Part shown: positions 32,555-41,274 of the stretch, in pieces
Layout of the letters: each line of letters starts with the position of its first letter
Position numbering within the stretch: position 1 is the stretch's first letter
Assembly (NCBI GenBank): GCA_016278505.1
Contig: JADQBQ010000035.1
Location: 1-50,010, forward strand
DNA: 50,010 bases
Direction: 5' to 3'
Source: Clostridiales bacterium
Lineage (GTDB): Bacteria; Bacillota; Desulfotomaculia; Desulfotomaculales; VENG01
Translations under genes and position numbers: made by a program
Notes under the pieces: generated by a model
Told to the model about the DNA's origin: nothing
Seen by the model: only the letters and a program-made list of their open reading frames with translations
Database searches by the model: none

Positions 32555-35248
32555 TTAAACAAATTCTAATAAATCCGAAATATCTTCAAAATCCATTCCT
32601 AAACGCCGCCATTTAATACAATATCTCTTAACTCCCTGCAAGTAGCTGTAAGTCGGCGAATCTTCCAAACGTAGTTTTTCTTTAGGTGCAGTATATAACT
32701 CAAAACGAAATCCATCATTTTCTTGATAATTAAGAAGGTTCAGTTCTTTGAATACTTTTAAGGCCACACCAATACTAAACGGGTGCATACCGCTTAGCCC
32801 TTTTGCGGACAGTGCACTGATAGCATCGGCAGCAGAAAAGCCGGTTTGATAAGCTTGTGAAGCAGCACGTAAATAATTATAGAAACCGGCCATAAATTCT
32901 CTTTCGGGAGCCATAGAGTGCAAATAACCTTCCGCTAATTCATTCTCTTTTCGGTTGTAGAGCAAACATACCCGTGCCGGTTTACACTCTGATAATAAGG
33001 TGTAAAACTCTTGCGGGTGATAAGGCAAATTATATAACACTAAGTTATCAGCGCAAAACCCTTCCGGTAGGCATAATAGGTCGGCTGTAGACAGCAATAC
33101 CCTCACTTGGCCACCGCTTGAACTATTGTTTATAATATCCCGGGCACTGCCATATAACAATGGATTGGCCACGACTTTGTTTGCTGCTATTACCCTTTCC
33201 CGGGTCAAAAAAGAAAATAGCTCTATCGATTGATATGGGCAATTCACTATCACCACTGTGTTCTCTTGCTTTGTACACACACGGGCCAACATCTCTTCAC
33301 CGTGCGGAAAATTTCGTCGGTCATCCAGTTCAAACGGGTGTTCTGAGGGTGGCAGTGCAGATACTGTAATGTCAGAATAATTAAAACCGGTTTCACTAAC
33401 CGTACATTTAGCCAGTTGCTTATTGATAAAACCGGGTAAAAAAAGTTCCTTTTGATTATCCATATATTTATATTGTTCAGGCTGAGCACATGACACACAA
33501 TCGTTTTCTTCTTCCCGGGCCTGCAGGTAAGGATGAATACCGGTTACTGCAGGCTGTATTTCCTTAACCTCCAATTGAAGTGTTTTTCTACCGTTCCACT
33601 GGTTGACGGCCGGAATGAATGCCAGGTCCACATCCCTGGTGGCGAGCGTTTCAGCATATGCACTTAAGTTAAAGCCTATACCGTCCAAAGTAACCTGCCC
33701 TTCCTTGACCATCATTTTAAGATGTGCCCCTTCTTTGCCCACGCCCCTGTAATTAAGCAATGAAACCTCGTGACATCCAAATAAAGGGTAAGGATTTCCT
33801 TGACCATAAGGCCACAATTTATCTAACTGCTCAATCAGTTCTGCATTAATATCTGAAAGAGAAATGAGGGCATCCAATTCAATATCCGGGATCATGGATT
33901 CAGGCGTAAGCACAGTGTCAGCATAATTATTGATCGCTTCCCTAAAGGCTTCCAAATTATCGACAGGAAGGGAAAAACCAGCTGCCAAAGCATGACCGCC
34001 GTGGGCTGAAAGTTTATCTTTGCAGTGTTCTAATGCCTTATACATGTGAAAACCCGGTATGCTGCGGGCAGATCCTTTACCCGTGTCCCCGTCCAGAGCT
34101 ATAAGAAGCGTAGGACGATAAAATTTTTCTACGATCCGTGATGCAACTATACCTATCACCCCGGGATGCCACGTTTCAGATCCCAGTACCACAACCTTCT
34201 TCTCCGCCAGTTCAGGACGGCTCTCCAGTATACCCATAGCTTCTGCCAATACCATGGACCCCACTTTTTGACGCCGCTGGTTACTACTGTTAAGTTGAGA
34301 TGTAATCTCCAAAGCCTCTTCATAATCATCCGACAGTAAAAGATCTACTGCTAAGCAGGCATCACCAAGCCTTCCGGCAGCATTTAAACGAGGCACCATG
34401 GCAAATGCCACCTGCCGCGTGTCCAGTTGGTCAGTTTTTATCGAACTGGCATTTAATAGCGCTTGCAATCCTACATTAGTGGTATTTGCCAGGGCCCGTA
34501 GACCGATTTTGACGAGAGTCCTGTTCTCTCCCTTTAAAGGAACCACATCAGCCACTGTTCCTAGGCAAACTAAATCCAAAAAGTCCTTCCATAGGTCACT
34601 GGTGTCGCCTGTAGCTTTTTCCACGGCTTGACCGAGCTTCATAGCTACTCCTACCCCGGCCAATTCCTTAAACGGATAATCACAATCAGGTCTTTTGGGA
34701 TTAATTACAGCCAAAGCCGGGGGTAGTACCTCCGGGGGTTCATGGTGATCCGTAATAATTATATCCGGCCCATTGCTTTCTAGATTTTTTTTCACCGTAT
34801 CAAATGCACTAATTCCACAATCCACTGTAATTACCAGAGTATGGCCGGTTTCCTTTGCTCTGTCCAGCGCACACAGGTGTAACCCGTATCCTTCATTAAT
34901 ACGGTGCGGAACAAAATAATTTACAGTTCCCCCAAGTCGACGCAGGAAGTTTACCAAAAGAGCAGTGGCTGTGATACCGTCGGCGTCATAATCACCGTAT
35001 ATAAGTATCTTCTCCTGCTTTTCCAGCGCCGTGCAAATACGTTTAACTGCCTTATCTATATCCTTTAATAATTCCGGCCGGCTAACTGCATTTAAATCGG
35101 TGGAAAGAAAATTCCGTGCTGCATCAACCGTGTAAATGCCCCGGTTAATCAAAAGTTGGGCCACAATAGGTGAAACTCCCAACTTTTCTGATAAAATTGA
35201 CTTGAGAAGCGGATCTATTTTTTTGACGCGCCATATTTTGCGTTTCAC
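32555..35248 (-). CDS. recJ: single-stranded-DNA-specific exonuclease RecJ
   Basis: An 897-residue DHH-family nuclease. Motifs are ILIYGDYDADGITATALL, TVDCGISAFD, IIITDHHEPPEVLPPA and the DHHA1 motif SAHGGHALAAGFSLP, followed by an OB fold (KMMVKEGQVTLDGIGF). About 330 C-terminal residues beyond that are a long extension typical of Firmicute RecJ, including SIELFSFLTRERVIAANKV and DLLCLPEGFCADNLVLYN, a helicase-like fold of unclear role. A GTG start follows GAGGT. It degrades 5' to 3' in recombination and repair, and it lies 56 bases upstream of rel. Confidence 0.94.
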   Translation of the reverse strand: MKRKIWRVKKIDPLLKSILSEKLGVSPIVAQLLINRGIYTVDAARNFLSTDLNAVSRPELLKDIDKAVKRICTALEKQEKILIYGDYDADGITATALLVNFLRRLGGTVNYFVPHRINEGYGLHLCALDRAKETGHTLVITVDCGISAFDTVKKNLESNGPDIIITDHHEPPEVLPPALAVINPKRPDCDYPFKELAGVGVAMKLGQAVEKATGDTSDLWKDFLDLVCLGTVADVVPLKGENRTLVKIGLRALANTTNVGLQALLNASSIKTDQLDTRQVAFAMVPRLNAAGRLGDACLAVDLLLSDDYEEALEITSQLNSSNQRRQKVGSMVLAEAMGILESRPELAEKKVVVLGSETWHPGVIGIVASRIVEKFYRPTLLIALDGDTGKGSARSIPGFHMYKALEHCKDKLSAHGGHALAAGFSLPVDNLEAFREAINNYADTVLTPESMIPDIELDALISLSDINAELIEQLDKLWPYGQGNPYPLFGCHEVSLLNYRGVGKEGAHLKMMVKEGQVTLDGIGFNLSAYAETLATRDVDLAFIPAVNQWNGRKTLQLEVKEIQPAVTGIHPYLQAREEENDCVSCAQPEQYKYMDNQKELFLPGFINKQLAKCTVSETGFNYSDITVSALPPSEHPFELDDRRNFPHGEEMLARVCTKQENTVVIVNCPYQSIELFSFLTRERVIAANKVVANPLLYGSARDIINNSSSGGQVRVLLSTADLLCLPEGFCADNLVLYNLPYHPQEFYTLLSECKPARVCLLYNRKENELAEGYLHSMAPEREFMAGFYNYLRAASQAYQTGFSAADAISALSAKGLSGMHPFSIGVALKVFKELNLLNYQENDGFRFELYTAPKEKLRLEDSPTYSYLQGVKRYCIKWRRLGMDFEDISDLLEFV

Positions 35249-35342
35249 GTTGATTACCTCACAAAAAAATGCTAATTATGATTATAATAAAAACTGCCCA
35301 TAATTGGCAATGGGCTTATAGTAGCAGGGAAATGAACCATAT

Positions 35343-35386
35343 AAAAAAGGCAACTGGGATGCCTGTGAGCCACAGGCATCCCAGTT
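35343..35386 (-). terminator. terminator after acylphosphatase
   Basis: AACTGGGATGCCTGTG and CACAGGCATCCCAGTT form a perfect 16-bp stem, followed on the minus strand by GCCTTTTTTATAT. It lies 40 bases after the acylphosphatase stop. Confidence 0.9.
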
Positions 35387-35425
35387 ACCTTCCATCCCTA
35401 TTCTACGGGATCCAAATTTCTTACC

Positions 35426-35695
35426 TCATTTGGTGACCCTGAATTCAGCCAACTCTTTTGAATCGCCCATATCTTCTACGTACACGTCCTCAACTCTGGA
35501 CGCGGGTGACCCTTCCCAGCACCATTCCAACATCTTTTCTATTTTATTTTCACTCCCCTGAAAAACTGCTTCCACTCTTCCGTCCGGTAGATTTCGCACC
35601 CAGCCGGTAATGCCAAGTTTATCGGCTTGTTCCTTTGTACTGTCCCTAAAATACACACCCTGCACCCGGCCTGAAATGTGCACGTGTTTGATCAA
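35426..35695 (-). CDS. acyP: acylphosphatase
   Basis: An 89-residue acylphosphatase. The catalytic arginine is in HISGRVQGVYFRDSTKEQA and the catalytic asparagine in GWVRNLPDGRVEAVFQG. The length is standard. The TTG start at 35695 lies seven bases after GGAGG; a reading from 35743 would add 16 unrelated residues. It hydrolyses acyl phosphates such as 1,3-bisphosphoglycerate. Confidence 0.93.
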   Translation of the reverse strand: MIKHVHISGRVQGVYFRDSTKEQADKLGITGWVRNLPDGRVEAVFQGSENKIEKMLEWCWEGSPASRVEDVYVEDMGDSKELAEFRVTK

Positions 35696-35759
35696 ATGTA
35701 AAACCTCCTGCAAAAACGTTCCTTGGAGGTAATTATTCTCCATTAAACAAAATTATCCT

Positions 35760-36422
35760 TTAGTGGTTCAAACTTAACGTAGAAGTTAGCCCGTAGTATA
35801 TAAAGCTTACACCTAAAAATAACAAAAAAACTCCACAGATGATAATAATGATACGGTAAACACCTTGAGTAAGAAAGCGTTTGCCGCTCACCACACCGGC
35901 GGACACCATCGAGTACCATCCTAGGTCGGCTAAAATATGACCAATAAAAAAAGATATTATTCCTGCCAAACCATATTTTAAAGACATGGTAATGTAGCCG
36001 AGGCCAATGGTAGCCCACCAAAGAGTCCAATAGGGGTTGGAAAGACTAACCAGTATACCCGCCAGAATGGGGTGCATTGAATTACTTTGTGAGGTGGGTT
36101 CAATGTCTTCAAAATCCTTTAGTTTTACTCTTTCATGATATGAGTCTTTAGCCATTTGAAATCCCATCCAGGCTAAAAACAGCCCCCCTATCATAGCAAT
36201 AGAAATACTTACAGCAGGTTCGATAAGAAAGGATCCCAAGCCCAGCCCCAGAGCAATGAGCAGTGCACCTTCCAAAATCGCATGCCCCAGAATTAGGAGA
36301 GGGCCGGCAATAAACCCTCGCCTGGCAGTCTCGGTGATGGTAACAGTCAAAAGCGGACCGGGCATCATGGCACCGGAAAGCCCTACCACAACTGCTGTAA
36401 AAAATATGTACCATAAAGTCAT
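35760..36422 (-). CDS. LysE/RhtB-family exporter
   Basis: A 220-residue protein with about six membrane helices. The LysE-family signature is visible: the N-terminal GLSGAMMPGPLLTVTITETARRGF split across the first loop, the ALLIALGLGLGSFL helix, and LVSLSNPYWTLWWATIG with its conserved NP. Family members export amino acids such as lysine, arginine, threonine or homoserine; the substrate is not predictable. GAGGT precedes the ATG. It stands 64 bases upstream of acyP, possibly in the same transcript. Confidence 0.88.
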   Translation of the reverse strand: MTLWYIFFTAVVVGLSGAMMPGPLLTVTITETARRGFIAGPLLILGHAILEGALLIALGLGLGSFLIEPAVSISIAMIGGLFLAWMGFQMAKDSYHERVKLKDFEDIEPTSQSNSMHPILAGILVSLSNPYWTLWWATIGLGYITMSLKYGLAGIISFFIGHILADLGWYSMVSAGVVSGKRFLTQGVYRIIIIICGVFLLFLGVSFIYYGLTSTLSLNH

Positions 36423-36528
36423 TTTGCATTACCTCTGTTTTTTGTCGGTTACACTTATATTTCTACTATTCCTTCTCCATACCTCTGTCTTAAAATAATT
36501 TATCTACTTCTTTAAACTCCCAGACATT

Positions 36529-36559
36529 AAAAAGCCGCTGCAGTAGCAGCGGCTTTTAT
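36529..36559 (-). terminator. terminator after the CotJC-like gene
   Basis: AAAAGCCGCTGC and GCAGCGGCTTTTT form a strong stem on the minus strand with a U-run. It lies two bases after the stop of the gene at 36562. Confidence 0.88.
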
Positions 36560-36561
36560 TA

Positions 36562-37239
36562 TTATGCAAAGTTGGGGTTTTGGAAAGCCGGGGGCTGAGG
36601 GGAATGGACGTGAAAGTGATTGACCCCTGGGGAAAGATCAAAGTACAGCCTGGCATTCTGATCCACACCCCAATCCCGGTTAGACCCACTGTCTTGTATT
36701 TTTTGAAAGGCTTGCCGGAATAAAGTGTTATGGGCTTCTTCCCTGTTAAGAAGAAAGTCTATAGTCTGCCTTACATGCCTGTCATTTATTTGCCGGTGAA
36801 GGTATTCATAAACCACCTTGGCACGTTGCTCTGCCGCAATATTGGAAAGAATATCGGCTGCAAGATCTCCGGTTACATTAACATAGGTTGCCGTAAAAGG
36901 TACACCTGAACCGTTGGTTAAATATGGTGCCAGGCCGGTAAGCACATTAGCTTCAATGTTTCCCGCCGGCTGTGTCCCCTGCGCATTAATGTCATGACCA
37001 TTTAGCAAGTTCACCGCAGTGGCAACCATTTCCATATGGCTAAATTCTTCAGAGGCAATATCTAAAAATAGATCTTTAATCTCGGGGTCCTTAATACGAA
37101 AACTCTGTGATACATATTGTAATGCCGCTTTTAACTCGCCTTGAGGCCCGCCCAGCTGTTCCTGCAGCATAGCGGCATACTGAGGATTGGGGCGCTCTAC
37201 TCTTACCATTTCCAACAAATGTTTATCGTGTCTGAACAT
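36562..37239 (-). CDS. cotJC: manganese catalase-like spore coat protein CotJC
   Basis: A 225-residue ferritin-like protein of the manganese catalase family, of the CotJC type found in spore coats. The four-helix metal site is represented by GELKAALQYVSQSF, IASEEFSHMEMVATAVNLL, NIAAEQRAKVVYEYL and LLNREEAHNTLFRQAF, each supplying Glu or His ligands. The C-terminal FDLSPGVNHFHVHSP and Pro/Asn-rich end fit coat proteins. AAAGGAGGT precedes the ATG by seven bases. cotJA and cotJB are not adjacent here. Its presence suggests that the host sporulates. Confidence 0.87.
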   Translation of the reverse strand: MFRHDKHLLEMVRVERPNPQYAAMLQEQLGGPQGELKAALQYVSQSFRIKDPEIKDLFLDIASEEFSHMEMVATAVNLLNGHDINAQGTQPAGNIEANVLTGLAPYLTNGSGVPFTATYVNVTGDLAADILSNIAAEQRAKVVYEYLHRQINDRHVRQTIDFLLNREEAHNTLFRQAFQKIQDSGSNRDWGVDQNARLYFDLSPGVNHFHVHSPQPPAFQNPNFA

Positions 37240-37382
37240 TGCTTAAACCTCCTTTACCGCTTAGTTTTTACATGCCATCTCTTTTTTTATACGGAAGAAG
37301 GCCTTAAATGTCTGGAAAATATTCTGCATTTTATTTTATAATAAGATAACAAGCTGTTATTAGCGGCTTAGGGGGGATAAAG

Positions 37383-37556
37383 ATATATAAGTTTGGGGAG
37401 TTAATTCTCTGTTTAGGTGTTTTTATTTTTTTCTTAGGTGGCATAGGTCTTGCCTTAGGCATTTTAACACAAGACAGTCCTTTACTGCCTTTCATGGCAG
37501 TTGCAGCTTTAATTTTAATAGGGGTGGGAGGATTTTTCAAAAAAAGAAACCCTTAG
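37383..37556 (+). CDS. tiny two-helix membrane protein with a non-ATG start
   Basis: About 57 residues with two membrane helices (FGELILCLGVFIFFLGGIGL, then MAVAALILIGVGGFF) and a basic end FKKRNP. AGGGGGG is six bases upstream of ATA, and no ATG, GTG or TTG occurs in frame near that ribosome site. If real, it starts at ATA (37383 or 37377) or an upstream ATT, or the start has been mutated. Reading frame and ribosome site support coding. The downstream gene lies 36 bases on, on the same strand. No function can be given. Confidence 0.55.
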   Translation: MYKFGELILCLGVFIFFLGGIGLALGILTQDSPLLPFMAVAALILIGVGGFFKKRNP

Positions 37557-37592
37557 GGATAATCTGAGATTGCCATTATGGAGGGGATTACC

Positions 37593-37766
37593 GTGACTGA
37601 TTGTAGTGACGAACTACTGGAAACAGTCAACAGCACAAAAGAGGAAATACACAGGCTAAAGCAACAAATACAGGATGTTTTGGATACTGAGGAAAAGTAC
37701 AAACTAAAGTGCAGGCTAAAAGAGCTCCGGCGACTGCAATTCCAACAAATAAAACAATTAGGATGA
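37593..37766 (+). CDS. small coiled-coil protein
   Basis: A 57-residue, almost wholly helical, charged protein (VNSTKEEIHRLKQQIQDVLD; YKLKCRLKELRRLQFQQIKQ) that could form a coiled coil. GGAGGGG lies six bases before the GTG at 37593; an ATG five codons earlier overlaps that site and is less likely. It follows the tiny membrane protein on the same strand, so the two may form an operon. I do not recognise a family. Confidence 0.65.
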   Translation: MTDCSDELLETVNSTKEEIHRLKQQIQDVLDTEEKYKLKCRLKELRRLQFQQIKQLG

Positions 37767-37774
37767 AAAGGATA

Positions 37775-37800
37775 AAAATAACCCGGCGGTGCCGGGTTAA
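37775..37800 (-). terminator. terminator after htpG
   Basis: AACCCGGC-ACC-GCCGGGTT followed by ATTTTTATCC on the minus strand, about 30 bases after the htpG stop. It may also end the small plus-strand gene. Confidence 0.85.
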
Positions 37801-37830
37801 AGTTTATCCACGCCAAAGTTTTAACCGCAT

Positions 37831-39684
37831 CTAGGTTAGTGTACGCTCTAAAATGCCGTTAATACGGTTAACCATTTGCCGGGGTTCCAACATTAGTCCG
37901 GCGGCAATTAAAGCATTGTCAAACAACTGCTCACCAACCACCCGGGCAAACTCTTCATCCTTTTGTCTTAGAGCGTTGAGACCGTGGATAATAGAATGCC
38001 GGGGGTTTATTTCCAACACCTTGGGGCTCACATTATTGACATCTTTTTGCATTAACTGCATCATTCTCTGCATGCTACCTGTGACACCGCCCGGACTTAA
38101 CACCATGGCAGGGCTGTCCACCAATCGCTCTGACTTGCGGACCTCGGAAACTTTATCGTCCCCAAGCTTTTCCTTTAACCATACGGTCAAGGCCTTCAAT
38201 TCATCTTCCGCAAGAGCTTCACCAGCGGGGGTCTTCTTCTCACCGGGCAATTCCAGGTCATCCTGATCGGCCGACATTAATTTTTTCCCTTCATACTCAC
38301 CTAACTGGCCGAAAATGTAATCATCCACCGCTTCACTGGTATAAATTACTTCCAACCCCTGCTCGCGAAATGCTTCCAAATAAGGGCCGGATTCTATGGT
38401 TTCCCTGGTGGGCCCGTTGATATAATAGATGACCTCCTGGCCCTCCTGCATACGTTCTATATAATCATCAAGGGATACAAGTGCACCGGGTTCGGACTTA
38501 GAAGATTCAAAGCGGAGTAGCTTAACCAGTTTATCTCTATGGCTAAAGTCAGATGCCGCCCCTTCTTTAATAAACATAGCAAATTTATCCCAAAAATCCC
38601 GGTAGCTTTCCGGTTCTTTCCGGGCTTTTTCATTTAGGAAGCTAAGCACGCGCCCGCTTATAACGCGGCGCAATTTAGACAGCAGTGCGCTGTCCTGCAT
38701 GTTTTCTCTGGATACGTTAAGAGGTAGCTCCTCGCTGTCTACTACCCCGCGTAAAAAGCGCAGCCATTCTGGTAAGATCCCCTCAAACTTTTCCTGGATC
38801 AATACTTTTCTGCAATAAACATTAACCCCCGGCTCCATGCGACCGAATCCGTGCTGTTCAAAGTTGTTCTTGGGAACAAATAAAAGGGCATTGACGGCCA
38901 GGGGAGCATCCAAGGTAAGGTGAAAACGGAAGAGAGGCTCATCAAAATCATTGGCAATGTATTTGTAAAATTCTACATAGTCTTCTTCCTCAACCTCATT
39001 CTTGTTTTTTGCCCACAGAGCCTGCACGGTGTTAACCTTTTCACCCTCTAATATGATGGGGAAAGGCACAAAGCCGGAATATTGTTTGATGATTCGTTTA
39101 ACTGTATCTGTATTTGTAAATTCCTTGGCATCATCCTTAAGGTGCACTACTATTTTGGTGCCACGGGGAAGATCAGAGGCCTCCTCAATAGTAAAAGTGC
39201 CGCTGCCGTCTGAAGTCCATATGCAACCATTTTCATAAGGGCGGTATGAGCGTGTATAAACTGTTACCTTATCCGCCGCCATAAAAGAAGCATAAAACCC
39301 CAGGCCAAATTGACCGATTAAATTAACATCCTTTTTGTCACTGTCTATCAAATGCTGTATAAAGGCTCGGGAACCCGAATGGGCTATGGTCCCCAAGTTT
39401 TCCAGCAGCTCATCCCGAGTCATTCCAATGCCTGTATCTATAACAGACAAAGTACCTGCGGATTCATCCAGTTCAATGTTTATTTGCAGAGGCAAATCTT
39501 CATCGTGAATATCCTTCTCCGTAACCTTTAAATACCGCAGCTTCTCCAAGGCATCTGCAGAGTTGGATATAAGTTCGCGCAAGAAAACCTCGCGGTCGGT
39601 ATAGAGTGAATTAATAACAATGTCCAAAAGCTGCTTAACCTCAGCCTGAAACTCCCTGGTTTCAGGTTTATTTGTACTCACCAT
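37831..39684 (-). CDS. htpG: chaperone HtpG (bacterial Hsp90)
   Basis: A 617-residue Hsp90. The N-terminal ATP-binding domain has YTDREVFLRELISNSADALE, VIDTGIGMTRDELLENLGTI and GQFGLGFYASFMAADKV. The middle domain has LFVPKNNFEQHGFGRMEPG and GVVDSEELPLNVSRE with its catalytic-loop arginine. The C-terminal dimerisation domain has VLEINPRHSIIHGL. Length is normal. GGGGGG precedes the ATG by six bases. It has its own sigma-A promoter and no CIRCE element. It folds client proteins under stress. Confidence 0.96.
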   Translation of the reverse strand: MVSTNKPETREFQAEVKQLLDIVINSLYTDREVFLRELISNSADALEKLRYLKVTEKDIHDEDLPLQINIELDESAGTLSVIDTGIGMTRDELLENLGTIAHSGSRAFIQHLIDSDKKDVNLIGQFGLGFYASFMAADKVTVYTRSYRPYENGCIWTSDGSGTFTIEEASDLPRGTKIVVHLKDDAKEFTNTDTVKRIIKQYSGFVPFPIILEGEKVNTVQALWAKNKNEVEEEDYVEFYKYIANDFDEPLFRFHLTLDAPLAVNALLFVPKNNFEQHGFGRMEPGVNVYCRKVLIQEKFEGILPEWLRFLRGVVDSEELPLNVSRENMQDSALLSKLRRVISGRVLSFLNEKARKEPESYRDFWDKFAMFIKEGAASDFSHRDKLVKLLRFESSKSEPGALVSLDDYIERMQEGQEVIYYINGPTRETIESGPYLEAFREQGLEVIYTSEAVDDYIFGQLGEYEGKKLMSADQDDLELPGEKKTPAGEALAEDELKALTVWLKEKLGDDKVSEVRKSERLVDSPAMVLSPGGVTGSMQRMMQLMQKDVNNVSPKVLEINPRHSIIHGLNALRQKDEEFARVVGEQLFDNALIAAGLMLEPRQMVNRINGILERTLT

Positions 39685-39734
39685 ACTATTCCCCCCTGTT
39701 CTTATCGCATATTATTATTTTCTTCCAATAAAAA

Positions 39735-39763
39735 ATGATATTTACATAATAACCCTTTGTCAA
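39735..39763 (-). promoter_or_regulatory. sigma-A promoter of htpG
   Basis: TTGACA at 39763-39758, 17 bases, and TATCAT at 39740-39735 on the minus strand, about 50 bases before the start codon. Confidence 0.75.
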
Positions 39764-39784
39764 GTTTATTTATCGCTTTTATAT

Positions 39785-40306
39785 TTATATCCTGCTTAAT
39801 TCCGCCAGTGCGGTCTCAAAGTCCTTTTCCCCTGCAGCAGCACTATCAATTATATCTCCGTAAACATCCAGTATGTAATTAAACAAAAGAATGACCTCGG
39901 AAATTTCCCCTTGACTCACAGGCGAAGATTTATTTATAGAATAAACATACCTTAGATAGATTTGGTTATTGTTATTTATACCCAGATGTCCAATGGACAA
40001 CTGGCTGTTTATAGCCAGTAAGAGCTTTTCCAAAGTCTCTAAATTCACGGGATTATCACAAGGTAGAATGGAATACATCTGCAGCAGGCTAATATGGTCT
40101 AACTCCTCTTCCCAAAATGGCAGGAATGTAAAATTAATTATCCTGTCCCTTGCTTTAAAATCCTTTTCCAACTGTACAAATAATGCACTGAAAGGTGTTT
40201 CTTCGTCTTTTTCAATAAGCCTTGCCGGCAATCCTATAGCTTCCACGTATTGGAGTACTTGTTTAAGTCCTGCCATATGCCTGGCATCAACTGTTTGTGA
40301 AGTCAT
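39785..40306 (-). CDS. uncharacterised YbjN-like protein
   Basis: A 173-residue soluble, mildly acidic protein. Its order of elements (N-terminal helix with a Gly-Leu-Pro break, strand KARDRIINFTFLPFWEEE, later LGINNNNQIYLRYVYSINKS and a long C-terminal helix) resembles the YbjN/type III chaperone-like fold, by eye only. GGGAGG lies eleven bases before the ATG. It is upstream of htpG by about 100 bases but htpG has its own promoter. Function unknown. Confidence 0.6.
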   Translation of the reverse strand: MTSQTVDARHMAGLKQVLQYVEAIGLPARLIEKDEETPFSALFVQLEKDFKARDRIINFTFLPFWEEELDHISLLQMYSILPCDNPVNLETLEKLLLAINSQLSIGHLGINNNNQIYLRYVYSINKSSPVSQGEISEVILLFNYILDVYGDIIDSAAAGEKDFETALAELSRI

Positions 40307-40602
40307 TTCTTTTTAAGCCTCCCTTAGCAAGTGGGGACGGTTCTTGCTTGCCCCTTCGGGTTTTGAAGGGACAGAGCCCTGTCCCTTATTTAACTTCTAA
40401 TTACCGGAAGGAAATTCCTTCGTAATTTTCCCCTGTTTGGAATCAGCCCGATCGCTATAATTTCACGATTTACCACAATTTCTTGACAATTGTTCCGCAT
40501 TCTACTTGTACATTGTAATGAAAGGGGACAAATAACAATGTTCCCTTTTGGGGAAAAGAGTATATTTTCTGATATAATACCTCTTAGAAAGAGGAGGGTT
40601 TA
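40307..40602. other. intergenic region with repeats and candidate promoters for the two-component system
   Basis: It holds the hairpin repeat at 40327-40351 and a second hairpin at 40366-40387 (AAGGGACAG/CTGTCCCTT). Two promoter-like signals point at the regulator gene: TTGACA at 40483-40488 with a poor -10, and TATAAT at 40573-40578 with a poor -35. Just after it, CCTCTT and AAGAGG could pair and hide the ribosome site of the regulator gene. Confidence 0.5.
40327..40351. repeat. GGGACGGTTC short hairpin repeat, copy upstream of the yghN-like hypothetical gene
   Basis: Same 25-base hairpin as the pilB leader copy, identical in sequence to it. It lies about 20 bases from the start of the uncharacterised YbjN-like gene, on its upstream side. 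Confidence 0.8.
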
Positions 40603-41274
40603 ATGTTGTTTCGTATTTACCTGGTTGAAGATGAAATAAATTTAAACCAAATTATAACTTCATACTTAGAAAAAGAAAGTTGGGAGGTAAAATCTTTTAC
40701 CGATGGTGAATCCGCAATGAGCGCCATTGAGGAACACCCGGACCTCTGGATTATAGACATTATGCTGCCCGACATTGACGGTTACCAGCTTTTGCGGCAT
40801 ATCAAAGAAAGGCACCAGAATATTCCCGTTATATTCATTTCTGCCCGGGATGCCGATATTGATCGTATTATCGGCCTGGAAATGGGTAGTGATGATTACC
40901 TACCCAAACCCTTTTTGCCCCGGGAGCTGGTCATACGAGTGCACCGGGTATTGGAGAGGGTATATACTTCCAGTGAGCCCAATAACGATGTCATTAATTT
41001 AAGCACATATATACTGGATGAAGGCAAGCGTGAAGTTCGTATGGATAATGGTATAGTTGAGTTAACGTCGAAGGAATATGGTCTGGCTTTGCTATTCGCC
41101 AAACATAAGGGACAGGCCTTATCCCGCGATCAAATTATTGACCGCGTATGGGGACCGGATTATGTGGGTACTGACAGATCAGTGGATGATCTGGTACGGC
41201 GGTTGAGAAAAAAGTTACCTAAACTAAATATTGAAACCATCTATGGTTTCGGATACAGAGTACCTTCCCAATGA
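40603..41274 (+). CDS. cssR: OmpR/PhoB-family response regulator, CssR-like
   Basis: A 223-residue response regulator. The receiver domain has the acidic pair in YLVEDEINLNQ, the phosphorylation Asp in LWIIDIMLPDIDGYQ, and the conserved Lys in DDYLPKPFLPRELV. The C-terminal winged helix has LTSKEYGLALLFAKHKGQ and VDDLVRRLRKKL...YGFGYRVP. Gene order and the sensor's layout resemble Bacillus CssRS, which answers secretion stress; the exact signal here is inference. GAGGAGGG precedes the ATG. It overlaps the kinase gene by four bases (ATGA). Confidence 0.85.
   Translation: MLFRIYLVEDEINLNQIITSYLEKESWEVKSFTDGESAMSAIEEHPDLWIIDIMLPDIDGYQLLRHIKERHQNIPVIFISARDADIDRIIGLEMGSDDYLPKPFLPRELVIRVHRVLERVYTSSEPNNDVINLSTYILDEGKREVRMDNGIVELTSKEYGLALLFAKHKGQALSRDQIIDRVWGPDYVGTDRSVDDLVRRLRKKLPKLNIETIYGFGYRVPSQ

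Noticed and set aside
39685-39785. CIRCE or HrcA control of htpG
   Set aside because: No TTAGCACTC-type inverted repeat is present; a plain sigma-A promoter is seen instead.
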